Positions 26,855 to 37,648 of a stretch of DNA of 64,000 bases are shown here, in pieces; the first letter of the stretch is position 1, and the number at the start of each line of letters is the position of its first letter. The notes under the pieces were generated by a model, which did no database searches, was not told where the DNA came from, and was given only the letters and a program-made list of their open reading frames with translations. A program made the position numbers and the translations under genes. The stretch comes from Norana najaformis (taxonomy: Eukaryota > Annelida > Clitellata > Crassiclitellata > Hormogastridae). The DNA lies in NCBI GenBank assembly GCA_964023275.1, contig OZ029915.1, positions 34,530,573 to 34,594,572 of the forward strand. The letters are read 5' to 3'.

Positions 26855-27130
26855 CCCTCATTGCGTAACTTTTCGTTCTCTTTGCCCACGATTTCTGGAC
26901 TTTTCCTTTGGCTGTCTTTGGAAGCCATATCAAAAACCGCCTTAATAACTGGGTCGTGCTTTATCGAGTTTATGTTTTCTAGCTGAGTTATTTTTGGAAT
27001 CCATATCACCGATCGTGTTATATCAGAATTCATGTTATAATGAAGCGTCTTATAACGAGTCTCTGGTGTATGCATGTCGTTGCACTGATTTGTGTCCCGT
27101 CTCTTCGTTGAGAATCCGATTCCTCAGTGT
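26855..27130 (-). repeat. dispersed repeat R1, copy 1, with a conserved frame
   Basis: It matches 29802-30022 at about 94 percent by hand count (about 14 differences in 220 bases). Read on the minus strand both give ETRYKTLHYNMNSDITRS, then IWIPKI..LENINSIKHD. and VIKAVFDM.SKDS. I do not recognise the protein. The frame may be a remnant of a transposon ORF. Confidence 0.65.
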
Positions 27131-27204
27131 CGTCCCACTTTCTCATATATGCTCACCTTTACACTATCGTTATATACGTTGCTTAAATTAACAAACATTT
27201 CTTT

Positions 27205-27440
27205 GGGCACTCGGTGGTGTAGTGGTATGGTCTGTTCCTCGTAACCGCAGGGTCGCGGGTTCAAATCAGCCTCAAGCCACTGCGTAGCGACCTTGAACAA
27301 GTTGCTCACCCACAAATGTCTGTGAGGAAACCACCTCACTCACCTCATCCCCATGTGGCATAAAGCCAATGGACCTGCCTTCGAGCAGAGAACTCGTCAT
27401 CATCATCATAATCATCATCATAATCATCATCATCTTTGGG
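27205..27440 (+). repeat. tRNA-derived SINE, second family, with (ATC)n tail
   Basis: The head has an A-box-like TGTAGTGGTATGG (27218-27230) and a B-box-like GGGTTCAAATC (27257-27267). A body follows (GAACAAGTTGCTCACCCAC, GTGAGGAAACCACC, CACCTCATCCCCATGTGG), then an ATC/ATAATC microsatellite tail at 27396-27435. Its sequence differs from the SINE at 58-229. Confidence 0.7.
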
Positions 27441-28748
27441 CAATTCTCGCCGAAACCGTTTTAGGAGCAACTCAATGGCGTTGCCTCCATAAACTCAAAC
27501 AGGAAAGGGCACGGTCGGAATGGCCATCAAGTGTTTGCAACATCGAGGGAGATGACATAACATATGAACTGACTGAACCATTCCACCACTGGAATCAGAT
27601 GTATTGTGTTGTTATGCCGTAGAATCGACACGATGGAAATAAATAAAATGAGAACACTTTGACGATGTGGAATTGGCAAAGTATAAAACTTAGCCATTTG
27701 ACTGAGCTATAATAGAGTCTCGCTCGGCATGCAGTAAAAGTTGCCAAAATAGGAGCAGCACGCCTAAAATGGCGCAAAGTTGCTGTGTCTTTAGTGAAGT
27801 GACCAGGAAATTAATTCAGACGAGCTCACGATCAGAACGCTAAATGTAAAGCAGGAAAATCAGTCAAAATGCAAATTAAAACCATTTTGGTGTAGATCAC
27901 AAAACTCCACCATTTTAGGCCATTCCAGAGTTATTGTTATTTTTTTGCGCCCCGAGGTACATATGATCCTTCGGGGCTTAAAAACTTACTGAAGAGCACA
28001 ACATGTGCATATGTATCTTTCCACATGAATCTGTGCATCAGATGACACTAAAATAGGAAGGTTTTACAAGATTAAGAACAAACTATGCCACCAATCAACG
28101 GAACCAGCATATGTAGACAGTACACTTAGACGTGCACAACAAACGTTGTCTTCTCATAGGATGTCGTCATTCAATCAACCAGTCGAAGACAGTTCGCTAT
28201 CAATCAATGAACCCAAAAATATGTATGTATGATGGAGGTGTTGACCGAGATAGAGTGAGTCAGACCGGCCAGCTGCGTGACCGTCTTCTTTGCCAGATAG
28301 CGGGTCAACGCATTTCACCGACCTCGCACAGTCAACAGCATCATCGATTTGTAAATGGCGAATGTGATGCGCTAGTGAGTGTGCTTGCTGTCCAGTTTCC
28401 GTCCGTCCGCGGTTTGTCAAAGGATGTTTTTCTTGGCCCGTTTTCTCTAGCCGCTCCATACTGTGATGACTGCAGTTCAATTTGCCCCATCACGTGCAGA
28501 ATGTTCAGTCCCAAATCAATTATGCTATAGCTTACATATTTACTTATTTTATTCTCATGTAGTTTACATGAACAGACAACAAAAATACGTCATTTGTCAG
28601 CGTCGACCGATAACTTGAAATGGAATTATTACCTGTTTAGTCTAACAATTTTAGAATATAAAATATACGACACTGTAAGCTTACATAATTTTGTTTTTGC
28701 AAACCTGAAAGTGTTTGGAGAATACAAACCATTTAGAATAACTGCAGG
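27441..28748. other. intergenic; one shared repeat fragment
   Basis: 27525-27590 is the plus-strand copy of the fragment at 26200-26255. The rest, including a 132-codon frame at 28132-28530 with an overlapping antisense frame, has no recognisable domain. Confidence 0.4.
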
Positions 28749-28842
28749 CATCGAGGTATTCTGTTAAACACAATCAAGACTGGATCTGCTCAGGACATCG
28801 AGGTATTCTGTTAAACACAATCAAGACTGGATCTGCTCAGGA
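28749..28842. repeat. exact 47-bp tandem duplication
   Basis: 28749-28795 and 28796-28842 are identical over 47 bases. Just after it, 28853-28900 (CTTAGTTCGGCGCTTGAAGG and following) resembles a LINE 3' coding end, weakly. Confidence 0.95.
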
Positions 28843-29695
28843 CCCTTCGCAGCTTAGTTCGGCGCTTGAAGGCTGTTGCCTTCCGCAATACTTTCCCACT
28901 TTTTCTCCTAGAAAAATGAGCCATACCATTTCTGATTTTAAAATTTATTTTGTTGCCTTATGATATATTACACCGTAGACCCTAAGAATAATTAACGGCA
29001 TATGTCAAAGTTGACGATGTCATCATGTCAAAGTTATTCGATAAATAAAAAGCAATGACAGAACCGATTTTATATTCTTTGCAAGGTGCTTTAAATCTCT
29101 AAGATGACAGACACTTCTGGCAATTTGTTTTGAGCCAAGATTTCCTCACCAGACCCACAACTTCTGTTATTTTGGTCGATGGCTATATTATGAACGGACT
29201 GCATCGATGTGACAGAGATGCAAAGTCTCTGTTAAACAAAAGACTCATTGGTCCTTAGGTAATTGCAGGTCTCTGAAATCTTAGAATCTGCTCAATTATT
29301 CATTCGGTAGTTTCGATGTTTCTCAATAATACGGCTTAATGAAAATTATTGTCATGAAAAATTAATTGTATGCAAATATTGCAGATACATATAGGCCTCT
29401 TATTATATGGGGCCTATTTATTCCTAGATATATATTTCTCACATGTGTATTTGTAATGTGTTATTGTATAATTACATATTATAACGTATACATATAAGTC
29501 TTCATTATGCATGCATACAAGTACCAGCAGACAATCGCGTACCAGCGGACATTCCCCACAGACGCCCCCAAATACTTCCCTTTGGACAATACCCGTGAAT
29601 ATTCCTCAGAGTGATCACTTGACATGCAAATATATTTAAGCATATCTATAGATGTCTACTAAGAAGCAGAGGATATAAAACATTATTTTATTACG
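28843..29695. other. intergenic, nothing firm
   Basis: AT-rich sequence without a recognised gene or complete repeat. Confidence 0.4.
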
Positions 29696-29766
29696 TAATA
29701 ATAATAATAATAATAATTATTATTATTATTATTATTGTTATTGTTGTTGTTATTGTTATTATTATC
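29696..29766. repeat. (ATA)n/(TTA)n inverted microsatellite
   Basis: A run of ATA units is followed by TTA/TTG units, so the two halves can pair. It borders repeat R1 copy 2, perhaps as its tail. Confidence 0.9.
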
Positions 29767-29801
29767 TGTTTCCTCCCTTATACACCAGAAACTCGTTAAA
29801 A

Positions 29802-30283
29802 GGCTGTCTTTGGAAGTCATATCAAAAACCGCTTTAATAACGAGGTCGTGTTTTATCGAATTTATGTTTTCTAGGTGAATTATTTTTGGGATCCATATCC
29901 CCGACCGTGTTATATCAGAATTCATGTTATAATGAAGCGTCTTATAACGAGTCTCTGGTGTATGCATGTTGTTGCACTGATTTGTGTCGCGTCTCTTCAT
30001 TGAGAATCCGATTCCTCAGTGTACTCACTCTCAGATGTCGTCAATAGCATCTGGTTTCAATTGCTATCAGCCTCGACGGTCGCCTTCTGAAGTGTGCATA
30101 TCAGAATTCATGTTATAATGAGGCGTCTTATAACGAGTCTCTGGTGTATGCATGTTGTTGCACTGATTTGTGTCGCGTCTCTTCATTGAGAATCCGATTC
30201 CTCAGTGTATTCACTCTCAGATGTCGTCAATAGCATCTGGTTTCAATTGCTATCAGCCTCGACGGTCGCCTTCTGAAGTGTGC
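29802..30283 (-). repeat. repeat R1 copy 2 plus 186-bp tandem duplication
   Basis: 29802-30022 matches R1 copy 1. From 29912 the sequence repeats with a period of 186 bases: units 29912-30097 and 30098-30283 differ at only a few positions (for example ATGAAGCG against ATGAGGCG). Both units include the R1 end and a segment GATGTCGTCAATAGCATCTG unique to this locus. Confidence 0.9.
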
Positions 30284-30820
30284 ATATCCCTGCAGCAAAC
30301 AGCAGAGTGGCGAAACACATGTCAAAAACAGCTTGGTCTTTGTTACAGAATGAAGCAGGCTTGTCCTAATTGTGACCTTCGGGCCGGATTTTCATAAGGT
30401 TTGAAATTCAAGTCAGCTACATATTTAGCTGCAACAACTTAAACGGCGAAACTTGGCAGGTTTCGTTGTCTTAGCTAAATTTCTAGCTGACATGAAGGGT
30501 CGGTTTGTTAGGAAAATGCAAGGGAATGAGTAAACACTAATTGTTACATTCTCCCAAAAGTTGCAAATTATTAAGAAATATACTAGCCTAAAAGAAGTTA
30601 TTCATTTCCCAACACTTTCTACCAGGCCTCTCAATTACTTGCAAACGTCTGGGCTGAATTTACAAAGAGATTTCCACACTCCAAAGAGCACAACAGTTAC
30701 AGAGATTCAGATTAACAGGGTCATAAGGATAACATTTTGCAAAAAATTTATTTTCCCATCGATGTTTCCAATTCTATCAAATCACGCACTCACTTCGGCC
30801 TAGGTTTGCAATTATATTTC
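30284..30820. other. intergenic, nothing recognised
   Basis: No conserved frame or repeat family was seen. Confidence 0.4.
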
Positions 30821-30824
30821 TAAT

Positions 30825-31690
30825 CGATTTCTATAGCGCCTCTTTAAGAGAGTTTCATCAGAGGCGCTCCCGAGCTAACGGCCGAAAACTCAGTTCGAAC
30901 GAAATGGTGTTCAAGTGGTAACGGAATAGAGGTAAAGAATGACCAAGGAGCTCATGTCTTAGGATTTTAGGCAACCTATTTCAGAAAGTTGGACCAACCA
31001 CAGCGAAGCTTCTGTGCTACACCGGTGAAGTTCGGCCCAAGGGAACAACCAGATCGCCCTGAGCAGTCAGTTTCTGGCCCAAGGTCACAGTAAAATCGCG
31101 CGCAGTAGTAGTAAATGAAATAAATGCAAGGGAAGCAATGCCTTAAATTAGGAAGATCGACTTTACAGATCTGTCCAGGGCTACCAAGCCAGATGAGCTG
31201 AGTCTTCCCAGAATTCAGTCGAAGGCAGTTGGACTACATCCAGGCACTAGAGCGCCTCCGATGTCTGAAGCATTGTCTCGACTAAGCAAACGCCATCAAC
31301 ATGCTGATGAGCCGTAACCCCCAAAGAAGAAAAAACCTGGCTTAAATCGACGATAAAGAAAATATAGAGTAGGGGCTCTAAGGTGGAACCACGTGGTACA
31401 CCAGGTGATACAGTGTTTAACCAGAAATCACTGCCTGAGTACGTCCAGACAGGAATAAACACAACCATGAGAAAGCATTACTGACGAAACCGAACGACCT
31501 CAGAGTATGCATTGTTCATCAGCGTCGAAGAAAGGGCGAGGAGGTTTACATGTTCCCGGTCAACGGCCCCAAAAATGTCAGCTAGAATGCGTGCTAAAAC
31601 GGACTCACTGGAATGAAACGTTCCGAACCCCGATTTCTGTTTAGGTAAAGGGGAGTTTGCCTCAGGAATACACGTGAGCTGCATCGACTA
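30825..31690 (-). mobile_element. CR1-like LINE, decayed and internally deleted
   Basis: On the minus strand 31684-31478 reads LPKQKSGFGTFHSSESVLAR and IFGAVDREHVNLLALS, and 31430-31330 reads SPGVPRGSTLEPLLY with FSSLGVTAHQHVDGV, where the YADD box is replaced by HVDG. After a gap the C-terminal motif SFAVVGPTF.NRLPK follows near 31000. The 3' end (30890-30825) reads GGGAGCGCCTCTGATGA then AGGCGCTATAGAAATC and matches the end of the element at 26030-26070. Stops and the lost catalytic box show it is dead. Confidence 0.82.
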
Positions 31691-34250
31691 GTGTTTTCTC
31701 AACTATCTTCGACAAGAAATCTTAGTTGGAAATAGGTCGATAAATGGCCACGTCATTGACTTTAAGACCACAGCGCTAAAGAGAAGGCAAAACAATATTC
31801 CGTTTCTGAGAAGCGGTAAGCGACCCCGACCCAATGCAGTTTTCCAAAACGATTGGAAACCACTGGACTAAAGCAGAGGCGTATCAAGAAGGAAAGAAAC
31901 ATTCGGCGAGGAAGAGGTTGACAATAGAAAGGATGACATGGTCCAAAACATCAATGCAGTACTTAAGAACAGTAGTTGGAATCAGGTCCAGAGCACACAA
32001 AGAGATTGTTAATTTCATACAGAGTTGCTAATTTGAAGAAGATGAAGACAGATGGAGGAGGTTACTGATGGTAGCAATAATCAGTCTGATAAATAATAAG
32101 TGCAAAGAAAGACAACTTGAAGCATATAAACATTTCTACCATTTTTTTTTACTATTTTACTATTTTCTACCATAGTAAAATATAAAGCAAATTTTCAACC
32201 GGTAAAATATTATTTCACATCACTAGTTCACGGATTGCTACAAAACAGTTCTTCTAAGTGGCCCGGGAAGTGTTTAAACGTTGTGTGAGCCAACCTCAGC
32301 CAAGTACAGGCCTAAGATGGATAAAATTATACATTATATCCGATATCATCTATACGAATATTTTTTTAAAATTGTTACAACTACTGGAAAAGTATATCTC
32401 GTCACTTGCAAAATTTGTGACGTAGGCCAAACATCAGAGTATATATCACTGTATTATTTTTATAGTATTAATGTTTGTTCAGTGACATAGGTAAATATCT
32501 CCGTTGCTCAAAAAAGTTGTGTGAGCATGCTACTGTCTCGGTGTCACAAAGCCAAAACTTGTGTGAGCATCGGCGCCTTTAGCGCCATGGCTCCCTGGCC
32601 CCTGGTTCTTTTACACATGCAGGGTTCATGTGGGACAGCAGGCGATTCATGATTGTACTGCTTAGATGCGTCCGATTTCTAAACATCGTTCAGGATTTTG
32701 AACAAGAAGCTGAGCTCTATAATTGCGAGGAATGGTAAACACAATTTTAGTAAGTTATTTTTCAAGAACAGATGAAATATCTGACTGTTTGCTTTCATCA
32801 TCTTGTGTTTGTAGATAGGCCTATATTAGGCAGGACAAGGGGGGTTTCCAACAGAGGAATTGCCCGACTGTAAAGTCTGGACGAAATTCGAGGGTCACTA
32901 TCCTATATGTAAATGCATCTACGGATCAATTGGCAATCATATAATCTTGTAGCGAGCACATTTGGCTTAATGCGCCTATGCAGTGTTGCGATAAAGCCTA
33001 CATAAAGTGTGTATGATAACAAGACATAGTCATTGTCTGATTATTTTTAAAGTCAAATCTCTCCTGCTCCAGACACAGCTGCTTTGTTTGATAGCAGATA
33101 AGCTGCTTTGTTTGATACGCAGATATTTCATGTCTATAAGCGTAGTAGTCATAATGGCGTCTTCTGTTAACAAACACCATTAGTTTAAGAGCGCATATAC
33201 GCCAGGCCGCAATCGAAAGACAAGGGCTACTGAAGCTAGAGGCGCATCGACGATGCCAAGTTAGGGCGAAGATCTAGTGCGCGCTCCGAGGCGAAGTACA
33301 AGTGCATGGGGTCAAATGGCAGACCACACGTGGTAGGCAAAATGTTGGCCTGCACGATGAGAATTGAAGCCTCTGTCTGGATTCGCAATTGACAGGCCCA
33401 TGAGTTGGAAGTTTGATTGCTTCCTGCTTCCGAGTGATGTCCTTCTTCGTCTGTGCCGTGTGTCGGTGTATTTGTTTTCGTTAACTCGGTTACACACAAT
33501 TGGCTCTTAAGCCCACTCGTCATGTTTATAGTCGCCTCGCAGAAGAAGAGTTTCCACCCGAAAAATCAATGCAGGCATTCTGTCGACAGCCGCAGCCTCA
33601 GGCGTTCGCCACTAAAACGCACCTTTTATGTCTTTGGCATTTTGGCATTTCGAAGACAACGCACTTCAAACGACGCTTGGCTATCGAGTCATTATACGCA
33701 GAACAGCATCACTTTGTATACAGTATGCATCATATAAATGCAACTTCATTTCCAGTGTATGAAACTGTCTGCTGCAGCCTCAATTCCATGGACGATTGTC
33801 AGATAGCTAAGCCTCCATCATCTGCTGTACTAGCCCTGCGGCGCCGATGCAGTCAATATATACACACAACCGGACAGTTCCCATTAGACTATGTCTGCTA
33901 TATGTATATATGGCTGTGCAATTTGAATGCTAAATCTACGTGATCACGCAACCTGTTTATGCGGCAACAACGAATTAAGGTCAAGCCAAATGAATGTATT
34001 TTTGGTTCATACGGAGTTGATCTGCGTTGAAGCTATGATTGTATATAGCATAGGGAACATGCAATCATTTGCAGCAGGTTAATGCAAGCCGACAGTAAAT
34101 ACAGAAGTAGTGTGAATAGAACATATTGAGTTTTTGATCATTTCCTGCTTCTTTTATGACCTTTCGAACTTTCCGACGACCTTGAAGTCAGTTCCACTGA
34201 TGCAACAGGATGAAAGAGCTATCAACTAATCTATGCAATTGCTGTGATTT
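31691..34250. other. intergenic, nothing recognised
   Basis: 31691-32040 may be more LINE debris. At 33230-33945 open frames occur in several frames but no domain or splice-supported exon is visible. A 17-base phrase (AGCTGCTTTGTTTGATA) occurs twice near 33078 and 33101. Confidence 0.4.
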
Positions 34251-34254
34251 TACT

Positions 34255-34492
34255 GATCCGCTGAAATTCAAGTGCTATTAGCTAATACTTTTTTGACCCG
34301 TTGAAATTCATGTACTATTAGCTAATTCTATTGATGTGTTGAAATCCAAGTGCCATTAGTTAAATCTATTGACTCGTTGGAATCCAAGATCTGTTAGCTG
34401 ATCCTTTTTGATCCATTAAAATTCAGGTGCTTTTAACTAACCCAATGGACCCATTGAAATCCATGTGCTATTAGCTTATTCTGTTGGATCCA
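34255..34492. repeat. diverged minisatellite, period about 38-40 bases, six units
   Basis: Units begin GA(C/T)CCGTTGAAATTCAAGTG-like at 34255, 34295, 34333, 34371, 34410 and 34448, with a partial seventh at 34488. Each unit carries GAAAT.CA.GTGCTATTAGCTAAT. Units differ by several substitutions, so the array is old. There are no unique spacers. Confidence 0.85.
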
Positions 34493-34809
34493 ACAATCAT
34501 TGAACATGTAAACATTTCTATGTAAGTAGGCTTACATCAAGCTGCCATGGAAACAATAACACGATCCATCAGATGCAACTCACTGTAAGTGCCTTAGACA
34601 ATCCGTACTGATGAACCTGAATGCGAGTGAAATTAACCAGCCCTAACGATGTACTGGGATGATGAAGCAAGTACCAGTGGTCAGCTGTTCTCATACAAAA
34701 GCGAATTCAAGATCGATAATCCAATTATTATGTGGCACTCGTGCGGAATTAGTCGGCCTCTGTTTACGCGCACATGTTTTTGCTCTACGCAGTAACGACA
34801 TTTCATCGC

Positions 34810-34862
34810 CTCTGAGTAGATATATTTAAAAGGCGCTATATAAATGTTCTGAATGAATGCAT
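34810..34862 (+). repeat. LINE/SINE 3' end with (GAAT)n tail
   Basis: AAAAGGCGCTATATAAATG followed by TTCTGAATGAATG is a typical terminal sequence of a non-LTR element. The upstream part is not recognisable. Confidence 0.5.
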
Positions 34863-36344
34863 AACTGTTTAAATGTTTATTATTTAAAGCATTCTGATAA
34901 GCGTCTTCTATCGGAAGCCACATGTTGCACACAGTTCATCTTTGAGGTTTATTATTTTCTGCACTCCTCTGTTTTCCACCTCCTGAGTAATCATTTCCAA
35001 TCATTTTATTCGCCATCTACAGATCTTCCTCTCTACATAATTTATTCGTGTCAATATCATCGCTATCGTTCTTAATTTTTTCCTATAGAGACTTCTTCTT
35101 TCGGTTCTCTTGCTGAACATGTGATTCATGCTTTGAATGGGAAAATACTAATCCCTTAAAGACTATTTTCCAACGTTTATAGAACTCTATTAAAGTAGTA
35201 TTCAAAGTTGGCTCAATTCCTACAATAGTCACAAGTACTTTTGCACTCAATGTGTTCTTAAGATCTGTTTAAAGCGCAGCTTACACGCACGCACGCACGC
35301 ACTCACACACACACACACATATATATAAGATAGATCTAACAACGCACGACTTAATATAAACTCGAACGCATTTATTGAGCTTTGTCCTGCGGAAAAGCAA
35401 GAATTTTAGGTGAACATTTTTCCAGAAGAATGGCTCGATGAAAGAAACGGCAAGATATTTTCAGGTGGAGATAAGAGATGACTCGTACGCATATATGTCT
35501 CAACAGGCTACTGAGTCCAGTGGTCGTAGAACATGCAGGCTGGTAAGCGACTAAACTATTGGGCTACTTTATGTAATTTGGTATGGTATTGACTGTCAAG
35601 GCTCTCTACAAAATGAGAAGGTTAGATGTAACTTGTTTTTCACCGGCAGTTAACTTAGCCTCTATTCAGGATTTGCAGTTGTACATAACTCAGCTAATGC
35701 ATCGGGAACTTCCGTGGACAACGTTGCAGAGATCTTGTCGAGTTAGGGTGAGAGAACTGAGGCAAATAAAACAGCGTAATATTTCAAGGTCAATCGGGGC
35801 AACTGAGACTATTATATGTACACAAAGCTCATTGTGTAGAATTATACGCCTACCAAGAAGTTGTACTCTCCTTGTTATATTAATGAATGTATGCACATGA
35901 ATGAATAGACGACTATATCTATGAATTTTGATGTTGCAGTTGCATGCTTTGAAGTTCATGTAGATATTGTTTGCATTTAGAAACGCTTAGGAATTTTTTA
36001 CTCACTTATTTGTATTAAAGAGGCTGAACTCGCATAATAATTATTCCTACTGCTATAACATGTAATCGAGAACATCTATGCACAGTCAGGGCGCTTTGCT
36101 GCATCAATCGAGTGTTTCCGAAATGTCTTGATCTATGAATGACTGATAGGCTGAAATGCCACAAGATACAGCATTACGGGACTATCAAAAGCTCTGATAA
36201 GGAGGCATTGGCGATCTACTGGAGTGCACTTTCAGTCATCCGCAGACATGCACTGCCATAGGATATCACCTGCAGTCTTGCCTCAGCAGTCATGTGATAA
36301 CATATTTATTACGTTGTATGTTGAGACATATACAGACCTGACAC
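34863..36344. other. intergenic, nothing recognised
   Basis: A short (ACGC)n(AC)n run lies at 35285-35318. No conserved gene is visible. Confidence 0.4.
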
Positions 36345-36450
36345 TACCTGCCTCACCCATTTTGTTTTGACTGAGCGCCTGTGAATAAATAAGTTTCCGC
36401 GACTTAGCTTTTGGGCGCTGGAGAATTCAGGAGAGTACGATTACAGATGA
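36345..36450 (+). repeat. LINE/SINE 3'-tail family, copy 4
   Basis: CTGCCTCACCCATTTTG, TTTTGACTGAGCGCCTGTG, GACTTAGCTTTTGGGCGCTG and the end GAGTACGATTACAG match the family at 7675. Confidence 0.7.
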
Positions 36451-36631
36451 ACATATTTACAGTACATAGAAAGGCATATATAGGAAACAGTTATATTTTG
36501 CTGAGGCAATATACACAGCCGTATTATATTATATCTTGTATAGATAAATATAGTTAGACATAAAGGCAAAAGATTATGAACTACCTGTAGTGAGCCCATG
36601 TGTGAAGGTAGGCCTAGTTTAGCCACAAATA

Positions 36632-36765
36632 CATGTATGTATGTATGTATGTATATTTGTATGTATGTATGCATGCATGTATGTATGTATGTATCTGGCT
36701 ATTTATATAGCGCTGTTTAGAACCTCACAAACGCGCTAAATGATGCATGAAAGATCAATTCACTT
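36632..36765 (-). repeat. minus-strand LINE/SINE 3' end with (GTAT)n tail
   Basis: On the minus strand, a GCGCGTTTGTGAGG segment (36725-36738) leads to AGCGCTATATAAATAG and then TACATACA repeats (plus-strand GTAT at 36632-36693). The microsatellite is therefore the tail of an insertion. Confidence 0.55.
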
Positions 36766-36906
36766 TGATTTATCAAAATCACTTCCCTGTATACAGAGAC
36801 CAACAAATTGAATACTACACCTATCAGCACAAGTATGCATTTAGATCAGACAATTAATACAGGCACACGCACTGTCACGCCATATTCAGTTTTCTCATAT
36901 ATCCAT

Positions 36907-36912
36907 GTGTGT

Positions 36913-36952
<40 letters not shown>

Positions 36953-36953
36953 G
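36907..36953. repeat. (GT)n(TA)n microsatellite
   Basis: GT units are followed directly by TA units. Confidence 0.9.
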
Positions 36954-37049
36954 CCAAATGCATGCTCTAAATGCATGTTTGTGCTACGCGTTAGATTATC
37001 AATTTGTTCATTCCTGCATTAGAAGCCTATGCGGGTGTAATTCAGTCAC

Positions 37050-37330
37050 TCGATGAGGCGGCGGCGGACTACACCCGGCGTGCACGACTGTATCCCGAGC
37101 CAATATTGCAGCAGGAACCACGCATGCGCCAGGTATAAGGAAACTCCGTTTGTATGATTGGCTGGCGCTAGTCAACGTTTCTTGTACATATACACGTGGG
37201 GCTGCGCTAGTCGAGATACGGTTGCTGCACAGGCTGCTGAGGTTGGGAGTTTTGTCGTCGTTATCGGGGAACTGTTCCCTTCATCCATTCATCTCGACAC
37301 CGGTACGCCTGAACATGCAAGATGAAGGAG
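37050..37330 (+). promoter_or_regulatory. CpG-rich promoter-like region
   Basis: The block is clearly richer in CG dinucleotides than its surroundings (GGCGGCGGCGGAC, CCGGCGTGC). It contains CCAAT at about 37101, an NRF1-like GCATGCGC near 37123, GTATAAGG near 37133 and an inverted CCAAT (GATTGGC) near 37157. It lies just upstream of the candidate signal-peptide exon at 37516-37648 and could be the promoter of the FN3 membrane protein gene. Confidence 0.4.
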
Positions 37331-37515
37331 GAAAAAGTGTAGGCGGAACGCCACAGAGGTCGAGTGCGAGATGGCGAGGAAGCAAAACACGTCTCAGTCC
37401 ATCGTAGATGCGTAGAAGAGGGCGGAGTATATGAGTTTTGTCTGACTTTAATCATTCCACTTCTTGGATCGTTGGTTGGCGTTATTCGTTCTTTGGAGAG
37501 GAAACGCCGCAGAGG

Positions 37516-37648
37516 ATGTATGTCTTTGACTGCAGAACCTGGTGCTGCCGCTGTTGCTGCAGCCGAAGAGGAAACCTTGCTTCAAGTCTTTTATTTGTTG
37601 CGTCAACTGCGCTGGTCGCACTTGTTGAACTCAACGTTGAAGCCAAAG
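37516..37648 (+). CDS. candidate signal-peptide exon of the FN3 membrane protein
   Basis: From an ATG at 37516 the frame encodes a short Cys/Arg-rich start (MYVFDC, CCRCCCSRR) and a hydrophobic stretch LASSLLFVASTALVALVEL, like a signal peptide or signal anchor. It ends NVEAK followed by a donor (CAAAG|GTTTGT), leaving phase 1. The FN3 exon at 55584 starts in phase 1 and supplies AG to form Glu, giving [14 protein letters not shown]. The signal-then-FN3 order and the phase-1 junction fit FNDC-type proteins. The intron would be about 18 kb. No other exon was found between, but chance agreement of phase is one in three, so the link is inferred. Confidence 0.35.

Noticed and set aside
34255-34492. 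A CRISPR-like array
   Set aside because: Units are contiguous and diverged with no unique spacers, and the DNA is eukaryotic.
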